A DNA stretch of 56,798 bases from Candidatus Aquivivens invisus. Its GTDB lineage: Bacteria > Omnitrophota > Gorgyraeia > Aquiviventales > Aquiviventaceae. The notes below the pieces were generated by a model. It was not told where the DNA came from, did not search any database, and saw only the letters and a program-made list of their open reading frames with translations. The position numbers were made by a program, and so were the translations under genes. Shown here piece after piece: positions 8,225-17,878 of the stretch. The stretch lies in assembly GCA_001804415.1 (NCBI GenBank), contig MHGA01000037.1:1-56798 (forward strand), given 5' to 3'. The number at the start of each line of letters is the position of its first letter. Positions within the stretch are counted from its first letter, which is position 1.

Positions 8225-8384
8225 CCGCCGGCATGAGCCGGCGGGCTTCCTCGACCTTCTGCTCGGCGATCAGCGTGAGGATCGTTTTCTTGAGCGTCTT
8301 GAGCGCTGACTGCGCCGCTTGGTTGCGTTGAGCCCGCTTGCGGCTCTTGCGGAGTTGTTTGAGCGCCACCGTCTTGATCGGCAT
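8073..8384 (-). CDS. rpsT: 30S ribosomal protein S20
   Basis: Small-subunit primary rRNA-binding protein, the only gene on the minus strand. It starts MPIKTVALKQLRKSRKRAQR and continues with SALKTLKKTI and GLIHHKTASRVISRLTKRI, the classic S20 helices with the HKxxASRxxSRL signature. It is 103 aa against the usual 85-90; the extra tail (GRAGTSPPPPAPAPS) lies in the overlap with holA. The ATG (complement of 8382-8384) was chosen because the family begins exactly there, although the reading frame is open upstream for a further 560 nt inside murJ. Convergent with holA, divergent from murJ with 43 bp between the starts. Confidence 0.9.
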   Translation of the reverse strand: MPIKTVALKQLRKSRKRAQRNQAAQSALKTLKKTILTLIAEQKVEEARRLMPAVMRRFARAGAKGLIHHKTASRVISRLTKRIGKLSPGRAGTSPPPPAPAPS

Positions 8385-8427
8385 CGTCCGGCGAGGGTAG
8401 CATGAAGTCATTCCTCTGTCAACCTCG

Positions 8428-9975
8428 ATGACCTCCATGGTCGCTCGTATTGCCGCCTCCACCCGGACGATCTCGCTCGCCACAGCCGCCAGCCGCGTCC
8501 TGGGGTTTGTTCGGGATCTGCTCATCGCCAGGCTGTTTGGGACAGGGATGCCGGCCCAGGCCTTCGTCGTGGCGTTTCGCCTGCCGAATCTCTTGCGGGA
8601 TCTGGTCGGGGAGGGGGCGGTCACCAGCGCCATCGTGCCGGTGCTGAGCGCCACGAAGGCCACACAGTCCCCGGCGACGTTCTGGCGATTGGTGCACGCT
8701 TCCTGCGTTCGGGTCGTGGTGATCGCCGGGTTGCTGGGGCTGCTCGGCGCCCTCGCGGCACCCTGGCTGGTTCGGCTCATCGCCCCGGGGTTCCTCGCCG
8801 ATCCAGAGAAGCTCGCCTTGACCGTGCGACTCACCCGCATCCTATTTCCCTTCATTACCTTGGTGTCGCTGTGGGCGTTCTTCGGCGGGGTGCTGAACAG
8901 CCTGCATCGGTTCGGGTTGCCGGCATCCGGGCCGGTCGTCCTCAACCTGGTGATGATCGCTGGCTGTCTTTGGATCGTCCCTCGCGCGGATCCGCCGGTG
9001 TTGGGGTTGGTGTGGGCCGTCCTGGTCGGCGGGGTCGCTCAATTGGGGATGCTGCTGCCGACATCGTGTTCGCTGGGATTTCGATGGCGATGGACGTGGC
9101 GAGACCCCACCGCCTCGGAAATGGGGCGGCTGCTGATGCCGCGGCTGTTTGGGACGGCGGTCTATCAAGCGGCGGTGTTTCTGAACACCATCCTCGCCTC
9201 GCTGCCGCTGGCCGGTCCCGGCGCCGTCGCCGCGCTCTACTTCGCCAATCGACTCGTGCAGTTGCCGCTGGCGCTCTTCGCGACCGCCTCCTCCCAGGCG
9301 AGCCTGCCGGCCCTCTCCGAACGCGCAGCCGTCAACGATTTACAGACCTTCCGAACGACCGTGGCCGGCGTGTTGCGGCTCGTCATCTGGGAAAGCCTGC
9401 CGGCCGCCGTGGGGTTCTTCGTGTTGGCCCATCCGATCATCCGCGTCTGCTTTGAGCGGGGCGCCTTCGATGCGTCCTCGACGGCGATCACCGCCTCGGC
9501 CTTGCAATGGTTGACGATCGGCTTGCTCGCGTACGCCGCCGGCAAGATCCTCACCAGCGCCTTCTATGCGCTGAAGGAGACGGCCATCCCGGTGCGCCTG
9601 GCGCTGGAAGCCTTGGCGATCAACACCGTGCTCGCTGTGGCGTTGTTACCGTTTCTTCAGGTGGCCGGGCTGGCGCTGGCCACCGCGCTGTCCAGTGTGT
9701 GGAATACGTGGCGATTATTCCGCGCGCTTGAACGACGGCTGGACTGCGCCCTGTGGCCGCAGGTGGCGCGCGTGTCCTGGCAGGCGAGTGCGGCCTCCGT
9801 CATCATGGGACTGGGGTGTTGGATGATCTGGCAGGCGATCCAGGCCCATCTGTCCCTGTTCGCCGCGCTCTCCGTGACGATTCTCAGCGGTGTGGTGTTC
9901 TATTATGTCATGATCGTCCGATGGTCCCACCACCTACCTGCCCCGCCACTGGCGGGGTTGCAACACAAATGCTGA
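8428..9975 (+). CDS. murJ: Lipid II flippase MurJ
   Basis: Inner-membrane flippase of the MOP superfamily that moves lipid II for peptidoglycan synthesis. 515 aa with about 14 hydrophobic segments; conserved stretches include ISLATAASRVLGFVRDLLIARLFG, AFVVAFRLPNLLRDLVGEGAVTSAIVPVLS and LARFLFPFITL-like RILFPFITLVSLWAFFGGVLNS. The start could be ATG 8428 (MTSMVARIA) or ATG 8437 (MVARIA); the family fits either. The stop (9973-9975) lies inside the structured element preceding uvrC. The divergent rpsT gene shares its upstream 43 bp. Confidence 0.93.
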   Translation: MTSMVARIAASTRTISLATAASRVLGFVRDLLIARLFGTGMPAQAFVVAFRLPNLLRDLVGEGAVTSAIVPVLSATKATQSPATFWRLVHASCVRVVVIAGLLGLLGALAAPWLVRLIAPGFLADPEKLALTVRLTRILFPFITLVSLWAFFGGVLNSLHRFGLPASGPVVLNLVMIAGCLWIVPRADPPVLGLVWAVLVGGVAQLGMLLPTSCSLGFRWRWTWRDPTASEMGRLLMPRLFGTAVYQAAVFLNTILASLPLAGPGAVAALYFANRLVQLPLALFATASSQASLPALSERAAVNDLQTFRTTVAGVLRLVIWESLPAAVGFFVLAHPIIRVCFERGAFDASSTAITASALQWLTIGLLAYAAGKILTSAFYALKETAIPVRLALEALAINTVLAVALLPFLQVAGLALATALSSVWNTWRLFRALERRLDCALWPQVARVSWQASAASVIMGLGCWMIWQAIQAHLSLFAALSVTILSGVVFYYVMIVRWSHHLPAPPLAGLQHKC

Positions 9976-10030
9976 GTTGTCAAGATGCTGCAACGGTTCC
10001 GCTGTCGGCGGAACCCAGGTAGGTGGTGGG
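9926..10030 (+). promoter_or_regulatory. Multi-helix RNA element over the uvrC ribosome site
   Basis: A perfect 14-bp outer stem pairs CCCACCACCTACCT (9926-9939) with AGGTAGGTGGTGGG (10017-10030), immediately followed by the uvrC ATG. Inside are a 7-bp hairpin CCCCGCC-ACT-GGCGGGG (9941-9957), a central TTGCA/TGCAA pairing (about 9958-9993) and an 8-bp hairpin GGTTCCGC/GCGGAACC (9995-10015). The presumed ribosome site AGGTGGTGGG is wholly in the outer stem. It resembles the uvrD element, including the shared hairpin GCCCCGCCANNGGCGGGG. Confidence 0.65.
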
Positions 10031-11299
10031 ATGGCTTCGTCATCCATCTCCTCAGCCCTCCGCCACCGGATAAGGGCCTTGCCGGATCAGCCCGGCGTGT
10101 ATCTGTTCAAAGACGCCGCCGGGACGGTGCTCTATGTGGGCAAGGCGCTGAGTCTGCGCAAGCGGGTCAGCTCGTATGTGCAGCGCCCGGCGGAGCTGTC
10201 CCCACGGATTGCGCATCTCATTGACCGCATCGCGGATGTCGAGGTGCACACGACGTCCTCCGAAGCGGAAGCGCTGCTGCGCGAGTCGGAGCTGATCAAG
10301 TGCCACCAGCCCAAGTACAACGTCGCCTTCCGCGATGACAAAAGCTATCCCCTCCTGAGGCTCACGCACGAGCGCTTCCCGCGGCTGCTTCTGACGCGTC
10401 GCAAGCGCATAGATCCTTCCGACCGCTCGCGCTATTTCGGGCCGTACCCGGATGCCGGATCGGTCCATGCGGCCTTGCAGTTTCTCCGACGGGTCTTCCC
10501 GCTGCGCAGCTGCCGGACGTTCCCCAAGACGCCGTGTCTGGAGTATCACATCGGCCAGTGCCTTGCCCCGTGCGTGGGTGGGCTCGATGAGCCTGCCTAC
10601 AACAAGATCGTGAAGGATCTCGTGGAGTTTCTTGAGGGCCAGCGCGATGAGCTGTTGCGGGATCTCTCCCGCCGGATGGCGCAGGCCTCACACCATCAAC
10701 GCTATGAGGAGGCGGCGCGCCTACGGGATCAGATCGAGGCGTTGACGTCGGTCATCGTGGCGAAGGCCAAATCGTCGTTGGCGGGGCCGTTGGAGCAACT
10801 GCAATTGGCCCTCAGCCTTCCCGCGCCGCCGAGGCGCATCGAGGCCTTCGACTGCTCCCACCTCTACGGGACGCATGCGGTCGGCTCGATGGTGACGTTT
10901 CTCGACGGCAAACCCTGCAAAGCTCACTACCGGCATTTCAAGATCGAGACGGAGCAAACGCGGGGCGGGGACGACACCCGGATGATGCGCGAGCTCATCC
11001 GCCGGCGCTACGGGGGGACGCTGTCGAAGGAACTGCCGTGGCCGGATCTCATCATCGTGGATGGGGGACGCGCGCAGCTCAACGCCGCCCTCGATGAGCT
11101 AAGCGCCTTGGGCCGAACGATGGCGACGATGGGGTTGGCCAAGCGGTTCGAGCAGATCATCGTCCCGCACCAAGCCGACCCGATCGTGCTCCTGCCGACC
11201 TCGCCGGTCCTCCATCTGATTCAGCACATCCGCGATGAGGCGCATCGCTTTGCCATCACCTACCACCGGCGCTTGCGCGCCAAGGGACTGTTCAAATAG
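10031..11299 (+). CDS. uvrC: Excinuclease ABC subunit C, short form
   Basis: Dual-incision nuclease of nucleotide-excision repair. Seen: GIY-YIG domain (LPDQPGVYLFKDAAGTVLYVGKAL, residues about 15-40), a UVR motif (HQRYEEAARLRDQIEAL near 220-236) and the RNase H-like domain (EAFDCSHLYGTHAVGSMV near 270, IIVDGGRAQLN near 340). It ends at GLFK after 422 aa, whereas typical UvrC is about 600 aa with a C-terminal helix-hairpin-helix pair; that DNA-binding domain is absent. The ATG at 10031 was chosen because it follows AGGTGGTGGG; an in-frame TTG at 9977 would add residues that match nothing. The ribosome site lies in a 14-bp stem. Confidence 0.88.
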   Translation: MASSSISSALRHRIRALPDQPGVYLFKDAAGTVLYVGKALSLRKRVSSYVQRPAELSPRIAHLIDRIADVEVHTTSSEAEALLRESELIKCHQPKYNVAFRDDKSYPLLRLTHERFPRLLLTRRKRIDPSDRSRYFGPYPDAGSVHAALQFLRRVFPLRSCRTFPKTPCLEYHIGQCLAPCVGGLDEPAYNKIVKDLVEFLEGQRDELLRDLSRRMAQASHHQRYEEAARLRDQIEALTSVIVAKAKSSLAGPLEQLQLALSLPAPPRRIEAFDCSHLYGTHAVGSMVTFLDGKPCKAHYRHFKIETEQTRGGDDTRMMRELIRRRYGGTLSKELPWPDLIIVDGGRAQLNAALDELSALGRTMATMGLAKRFEQIIVPHQADPIVLLPTSPVLHLIQHIRDEAHRFAITYHRRLRAKGLFK

Positions 11300-11304
11300 C
11301 TTCG

Positions 11305-11598
11305 ATGACAACCTCACGTCGCAAGCCGACGCCGTTTGAAGAACGGGTTTACGCCGTTGTGCGGCGCATCCCGAGAGGCCAGGTCCGTTCCTATCGGTGG
11401 GTCGCCGAGCGGCTCGGCAACCCCAGCCTGGCGCGGGCCGTCGGTCAGGCGCTCAAGCGCAACCCCGACTCGCAGCGCACCCCGTGCCATCGCGTGATCC
11501 GTTCCGACGGCTCCCTCGGCGGCTACGCCTGGGGCCCCTCAAAGAAGCGTCGGTTGCTGCAGCGGGAACACGTTGCGGGCACACGGCGGGCGTGCTAG
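11305..11598 (+). CDS. ogt: MGMT-family DNA alkyltransferase
   Basis: Single-domain 97-aa protein of the O6-alkylguanine DNA alkyltransferase family, starting 5 nt after uvrC. It keeps the active-site motif PCHRVI (TPCHRVIRSDGSLGGYAWG), with Cys as acceptor, plus the helix-turn-helix region RGQVRSYRWVAERLGNPSLARAVGQAL. The N-terminal domain of full Ogt/Ada proteins is missing, as in many short homologues and the alkyltransferase-like proteins; the latter have Trp in place of Cys, so this one is probably catalytic. Its position beside uvrC is notable because alkyltransferase-like proteins hand lesions to nucleotide-excision repair. Confidence 0.82.
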   Translation: MTTSRRKPTPFEERVYAVVRRIPRGQVRSYRWVAERLGNPSLARAVGQALKRNPDSQRTPCHRVIRSDGSLGGYAWGPSKKRRLLQREHVAGTRRAC

Positions 11599-11601
11599 AC
11601 T
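11573..11601 (+). promoter_or_regulatory. Extended -10 promoter before prfB
   Basis: TTGCGG (11573-11578), 17-nt spacer, TGCTAGACT (TAGACT at 11596-11601). The prfB ATG is 10 nt after the -10 box, which implies a leaderless or nearly leaderless mRNA. It lies within the ogt 3' end. Confidence 0.4.
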
Positions 11602-11611
11602 ACGGCGGATC

Positions 11612-12739
<1,128 letters not shown>

Positions 12740-12740
<1 letters not shown>

Positions 12741-15700
12741 TGTTCAAGTGGGTGATCCAAAAAATCCTCGGCACCAAGAACGCCCGCGAGATCAAGCGGC
12801 TGTGGCCGACCGTCGAGCAGATCAATGGCTTAGAACCCGACACGCGGAAGCTGTCGGACGATCAGTTGCGGGCCAAGACCGAGGAGTTTCGAGGCCGCGT
12901 TCGCGAGCAGCTGGCCTCAACCACGCTCATCCGGCCGAACACCTCCGAATGGTACGACCTGGACCATGAAGCGCGGATGAGCCTCAAGCGCCAGCGGCGC
13001 ACGGTCCAGGACCGCGCCCTCCAGACGATCCTGCCGGAGGCCTTCGCGGTCGTGCGGGAGGCGGCCCGGCGTAGCGTCAACATGCGGCATTTCGACGTGC
13101 AGCTCCTCGGCGGCATCGTGCTGCACGAAGGCAAGATCGCGGAGATGGCCACCGGCGAAGGCAAGACCCTCGTGGCGACGCTGGCTGCCTACCTCAATGC
13201 CTTGACGGGGCGGGGGGTGCACATCGTCACCGTCAACGATTACCTGGCCCGTCGCGACGCGCGGTGGATGGGGCCGATCTACCACGCCCTGGGATTGTCG
13301 GTGGGCGTCATCCAGGGGGTGGATCCGGCCGAGCGCAAGGCCGGCGAGGTCTCGCTGTCCTTCCTGTATGATCCTGGTGCGCTCCACGCAACGGATCGCT
13401 TCGCGCAGTTGCGTCCGGTCAGCCGGCAGGAGGCCTATCGCGCCGACATCGCCTACGGGCAGAACAACGAGTTTGGCTTCGACTACCTGCGCGACAACAT
13501 GCGTTTCCGCCTGGAGGATCTGGCGCAGGGCGAGTTCCACTACGCGATCGTCGATGAGGTGGACAGCATCCTGATCGATGAGGCCCGGACCCCGCTGATC
13601 ATCTCCGGCCCCGCCGAGGAATCCACCGACTTGTACTACCGGCTCGACACGGTCGTGCGTCGCCTGACCAAAGAGCCGCACTACGAGGTGGATGAGAAAC
13701 AGCATGCCGTGACGCTGACCGAAGAGGGGATCCGGCACGCGGAAGAGCTCCTGGGGGTGGGCAATCTCTACGATGAAGGCAACATGCGCCTGGTGCACCA
13801 CATCAACCAGGCGCTGCGCGCGCATGAACTCTTCAAACGGGACGTTGACTACATGGTCAAGGATGGCGAGATCATCATCGTCGATGAGTTCACCGGGCGG
13901 CTCATGCCGGGCCGGCGGTGGAGCGACGGCTTGCATCAGGCCATCGAGGCCAAGGAAGGCGTGCGGATCCGCGAGGAGAACCAGACGCTCGCCTCGGTGA
14001 CGTTCCAGAACTACTTCCGCATGTACGAGAAGCTCGCCGGCATGACCGGCACCGCCGCCACCGAAGCTCAGGAGTTCCATGAGATCTATCAGCTCGACGT
14101 CGTGACGATTCCCACCAACCGCCCGCTCGTCCGCCTCACCAACCCGGACGTCGTCTACAAGACCGAGGTCGAAAAATTCCTGGCGGTAGTGGAAGAGATC
14201 GCCGAGCTCAATCAGCGAGGGCAGCCGGTGCTGGTCGGCACCATCTCCATCGAGAAGTCTGAGCGGCTCTCGCGCATGCTCAAAGAGCCGGGGCCGATCC
14301 TGGCGCGCATCGCGACGGTATGCCAGTGGGCCTCGGAGGAGCTCAAGAAGGAATCCCTTCCGGAGGCGCTGAGCGCTCGCCTCACCCAGCTCCTCAGCCG
14401 CCCGGCTATGCTGACCGGCGAGGCGGCGGCGGAGCGGCTCGGCGAGTTGAAGGCGGCGGCGCCCAAATCGACGCTGGCGTTTCGCGTCGAAGACCTCGTG
14501 CGGTTGGCGCAGACGCTGCACGCCGTGAAAGCCGGCATCCCGCACAACGTGCTCAACGCGAAGTATCACGAGCACGAGGCGCGCATTGTCGCGCAGGCCG
14601 GGCGCCTGGGGGCCGTGACCATCGCGACCAACATGGCCGGCCGAGGGACCGACATCCTGCTCGGCGGCAATCCGCAGTTCCTGGCGGACGATGCCATCCG
14701 CGAGGCCGCCGGCCCATCGGCCGGCGGCACTTCCTCGGTCGGCAGCCCCGCGGCTGTCGACACTCCCTCGCCGGAGAGGATCGTCCCGGCTCGGTCGCCA
14801 GCAGGGATGGTGCCGGCTCGGTCGCAGGAGCAGGCGCGCCAGCAGCCGTTGAGCGATGATGAGAAGCGCCAGATCATCGAGCAGTTCCGTCAACGAGCCG
14901 CCCAGGAGCACGACAAGGTGGTGGCCCTCGGCGGATTGCACATGCTGGGGACCGAGCGCCACGAGGCCCGCCGCATCGACAACCAGCTGCGCGGGCGCTG
15001 CGGCCGGCAAGGGGATCCCGGCTCCTCGCGGTTTTATCTCTCGTTCCAGGATGACTTGATGCGCATCTTCGGGTCGGATCGCATCGCCAAGCTCATGGAG
15101 TTCAAATGGTTTCAATGGGAGGAAGGCTTGCCGATCGAGCATCCCTGGGTCACGAAGTCGATCGAAACCGCCCAGCGGCGCGTCGAGGGGCAAAACTTCG
15201 ACGCCCGCAAGCACCTCCTCGAATACGACAATGTGATGAACCGGCAGCGCGAGGTGATCTACGAGCAGCGCCGTCGCATCCTCGAGGGCATTGATCTCAA
15301 AGGGCTGGTGGACGGCATCATCGAGGAGCTGGCGGAGGAGCTCGTGGAGACCTATGCGCCCAAGGACGCGCGGCCGGATGCGTGGGATCGCGCCACCCTT
15401 CAGGCGAGTTTGACGAGACAGTTCGGCGTCGCCGAGCCGTTCGACATCTCGGCGAATGACCGCGAGGCCCTCTTGGAGCAGTTGATCGCGTTGCTGACGC
15501 GCGCCTACGCGGCCAAGGAACAGCTCATCAGCGAGGGGCTGATGCGTCAGCTGGAGCGCAGCGTGCTCCTGGCGGTGGTGGATGCGAAGTGGAAAGATCA
15601 CCTCTACATGATGGACGCGCTGCGGGAGGGCATCGGGCTGCGCGCATACGGCCAGCGCGATCCGCTCGTCGAATACCAGCACGAAGCGTATGCGATGTTC

Positions 15701-16012
15701 CGAGACATGGTGGCTTCCGTCAAGGCCGACTCCTTGGCGATGCTGCTGCGGGTTCAGCCGGCGGCCCAGGCGCAACCGGTCAGCGTCTTCGCCCGCACGC
15801 CCCACCGGGAAGTGCACGAGGAGCGCTCCGGTCTGCCGCCTCGTCCTCCAGAGCCGGCTGAGGGCGCCAGGCGCGATCTGATTGACCGGGCGGTTGGCCC
15901 ATCGCGTCAACCACCTCAGGCGCCTGCCGTCGCCGTTGGGCCGAAGGTCGGGAGGAATGATCCCTGCCCGTGCCGAAGCGGCCTCAAATACAAAAAGTGC
16001 CACGGGAAGTGA
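12740..16012 (+). CDS. secA: Protein translocase ATPase SecA
   Basis: Motor of the Sec pathway, 1090 aa against the usual 830-950. Seen: Walker [20 protein letters not shown] near residue 135, [20 protein letters not shown] near 272, [12 protein letters not shown] near 434, [18 protein letters not shown] near 632, and the C-terminal zinc motif [15 protein letters not shown] at the very end, which binds SecB or ribosomes. Two insertions explain the length: about 80 aa at 514-596, between [14 protein letters not shown] and [16 protein letters not shown] in nucleotide-binding fold 2, and a low-complexity linker at about 655-715. The ATG at 12740 overlaps the prfB stop, so coupling is likely. Confidence 0.95.
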
Positions 16013-16158
16013 GAGACTTCAACGTCGGTTTCGTCAAACGGTTACGGCCGAGGCCACGTATCGGTGACGGTTATTGGTTGCGTTGGGACGTTTGACGATA
16101 CCGATTCACGAGAGACGATTCGTGGCCGAAACCGTAACCGTTTTCACAAGACCTACCT
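16013..16158. repeat. Structured inverted repeat between secA and lnt
   Basis: Arms 16036-16058 and 16121-16143 match at 20 of 23 positions as reverse complements, with a nested ATCGGT/ACCGAT pair inside. The 18-bp core GGCCACGTATCGGTGACG (16052-16069) recurs exactly, inverted, before topA (53811-53828), so this is a dispersed element. No gene was seen in the gap. Confidence 0.6.
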
Positions 16159-17862
16159 ATGCTCTTTGTTTCGCTCTTTGTTTCTCGCTCGCCCCTCTTA
16201 GTTTTCAGTAGCGCGACTCTCCTCGTTCTATCTTTCCCGAGTTTCAATCAGCCGTGGGCGGCGTGGATCGCGCTCGTCCCGTGGCTGCGGGCGCTGCGAC
16301 GCGCGACGCCGCGTCAGGCGTTTGCGCGATCGTATCTTGTCGGACTCCTCTTCTTCCTCGCGTCGATGGGGTGGCTCATCCATCTGACCGCCTTCGGGGG
16401 GCCGGCGGCGATCCTCGGCTGGCTCGTCTTGTGCGCGTACCTCGCGCTGTACTTCGGCGCCTTCGGCGTGCTCGTGACAGCAATCAGCACACAGCACACA
16501 GCACACAGCAAAAAACACATGTCACTCACTGGTCACTGGTCACTGGTCACTGGTCACCTGCTCTTGATTCCCGCGGCGTGGGTGGCGCTGGAGTTTCTCC
16601 GCAGCCGTGTGCTCTCCGGCTTCGGATGGAACCTCCTCGGCTACTCGCAGGCGTCGTGGCTGCCGATCATTCAGATCGCGGAGGCGGCCGGGGTCTGGGG
16701 GGTGTCGTGGCTCATTGTGATGGTCAATGTCGTCTTGGCGGAGATGCTACACAACGCGACAAGCGACAAGCGACAAGCGACAAGCCGCGACAGGCGCCTG
16801 GGTATGCCGATCATCCCGCTCACCATCGCGGGTTGCGCCGTCTCGCTCATCGTCGGGTACGGCACGTGGCGGCTCTCTCGGCACCCCGAGGGACGGACGG
16901 TGCGGGTCGCGGTGGTGCAGGGGAATATTCCGCAGGAGCGGAAATGGGATGAGACCTCGCAGGAGTGGATCCTACAACGATATGAACGACTGACTCATGA
17001 AGCAGCAACCGCGCAGCCTGACCTCATCGTCTGGCCGGAGACAGCCGTTCCCGGATTGATCGGGTGGGACCGGGCAGTGACGCGGCGCGTCCAGCAGCTC
17101 GCGCAGGCCGTTCAGATTCCGCTGCTCGTTGGAGCGCCGAGCGTCGCACCCGCTCAGGTGTCCTCGCAGGACGTTCGTCTGTTCAACAGCGCCCTGCTGG
17201 TGGATCGGCAGGGGGTTGTCGCGGGGCGGTATGACAAAGTCCATCTGGTGCCCTTCGGGGAATTCATTCCGGGCGAATCGTTCGCCCCGTGGCTGCGCGC
17301 GGTGCTGCCGCCGATCGGCGATTTCGTGCCGGGGCGCGATGCGACAGTTTTCCTCCTGGAGGGGCAGGGGAAAAGCGCGATCCCCTCGCCCCTCGCCCCT
17401 CGCCCCTCGCCCCCTTTCGGCGCGCTCATCTGCTTCGAGGATATCTTCCCACAGCTCGCCAGGCGATTGGTGCAAGGGGGAGCGCAGATGTTGGTCGTGA
17501 TCACCAACGACGCGTGGTTCGGCAACACCGCCGCAGCGTATCAGCATGCCCAGGCCTCCATCTTCCGGGCGGTGGAGCTGCGGGTGCCGGTGGTGCGGGC
17601 GGCCAACACCGGCTGGTCCGGGTGCATCACGGAGACCGGCCGGCGGATCGCCAGCGTCCATGACGCGCATGGCGAGGAGCTGTTTGTGGAAGGGGTCGCG
17701 GTGTGCGAGATGTCCATCCCAGACGCGCCGACACCGTACGACCGTTGGGGCGATTGGGTTGCCTGGCTGTGCCTGGGGGCGTGCCTCGGGGGCGCGGTTT
17801 TTGCTATAATAAACGGTTGGCGCGTTAACCCCGCACAGCGGGGCAAACGCGCGAACTCGTAA
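16159..17862 (+). CDS. lnt: Apolipoprotein N-acyltransferase
   Basis: Last enzyme of lipoprotein maturation: adds the amide-linked acyl chain to the N-terminal cysteine. 567 aa: N-terminal membrane helices to about residue 250, then a nitrilase-fold domain. The catalytic triad is readable as Glu in WPETAVPG (about 294), Lys in GRYDKVHLVPFGEF (about 360) and Cys in ALICFEDIFP (about 425). Three stretches are heptamer arrays translated in frame: STQHTAH and LTGHWSLVTGH in a loop between helices 3 and 4, RQATSRDRR in a later loop, and SPLAPRPSP in the catalytic domain; all sit where the family has variable loops. The ATG at 16159 begins a hydrophobic segment; no ribosome site is clear. Confidence 0.93.
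   Translation: MLFVSLFVSRSPLLVFSSATLLVLSFPSFNQPWAAWIALVPWLRALRRATPRQAFARSYLVGLLFFLASMGWLIHLTAFGGPAAILGWLVLCAYLALYFGAFGVLVTAISTQHTAHSKKHMSLTGHWSLVTGHLLLIPAAWVALEFLRSRVLSGFGWNLLGYSQASWLPIIQIAEAAGVWGVSWLIVMVNVVLAEMLHNATSDKRQATSRDRRLGMPIIPLTIAGCAVSLIVGYGTWRLSRHPEGRTVRVAVVQGNIPQERKWDETSQEWILQRYERLTHEAATAQPDLIVWPETAVPGLIGWDRAVTRRVQQLAQAVQIPLLVGAPSVAPAQVSSQDVRLFNSALLVDRQGVVAGRYDKVHLVPFGEFIPGESFAPWLRAVLPPIGDFVPGRDATVFLLEGQGKSAIPSPLAPRPSPPFGALICFEDIFPQLARRLVQGGAQMLVVITNDAWFGNTAAAYQHAQASIFRAVELRVPVVRAANTGWSGCITETGRRIASVHDAHGEELFVEGVAVCEMSIPDAPTPYDRWGDWVAWLCLGACLGGAVFAIINGWRVNPAQRGKRANS
16484..16558 (+). repeat. Two heptamer arrays inside lnt (AGCACAC then GGTCACT)
   Basis: AGCACAC units at 16484-16512 and about five GGTCACT units at 16521-16558, in frame, encoding about 24 residues of a loop. 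Confidence 0.88.
16756..16794 (+). repeat. CGACAAG heptamer array inside lnt
   Basis: Five or so GCGACAA units in frame; translated as the RQATSDK cycle in a predicted membrane-protein loop. Confidence 0.88.
17382..17414 (+). repeat. CCCCTCG heptamer array inside lnt
   Basis: More than four CCCCTCG units in frame, encoding SPLAPRPSP. Reverse complement of the array ending prfB. Confidence 0.88.
17805..17810 (+). promoter_or_regulatory. Extended -10 box upstream of lysS
   Basis: TGCTATAAT (TATAAT at 17805-17810) inside the lnt 3' end; the -35 region 17 nt upstream (TGCCTC) is poor. Transcription would begin just before the hairpin at 17820-17852. Confidence 0.45.
17820..17852 (+). promoter_or_regulatory. 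GC-rich hairpin leading the lysS transcript
   Basis: GCGCGTT (17820-17826) pairs with AACGCGC (17846-17852) around an inner CCCCGC/GCGGGG pair. It overlaps the end of lnt and lies just downstream of a perfect TATAAT. It belongs to the GCGCGTT repeat group also seen before ilvE, mlaE and the 82-aa gene. Confidence 0.55.
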
Positions 17863-17878
17863 ACCCCCTGTCCAGCCC

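Noticed and set aside
12917-16003. Very long minus-strand open frame opposite secA (also 2839-4605 and 24725-26746)
   Set aside because: These are shadows of high-GC plus-strand genes; their translations are low-complexity (rich in R, H, Q, D, L) and match no family motif, while the plus strand shows clear SecA, ComEC and ClpC domains.
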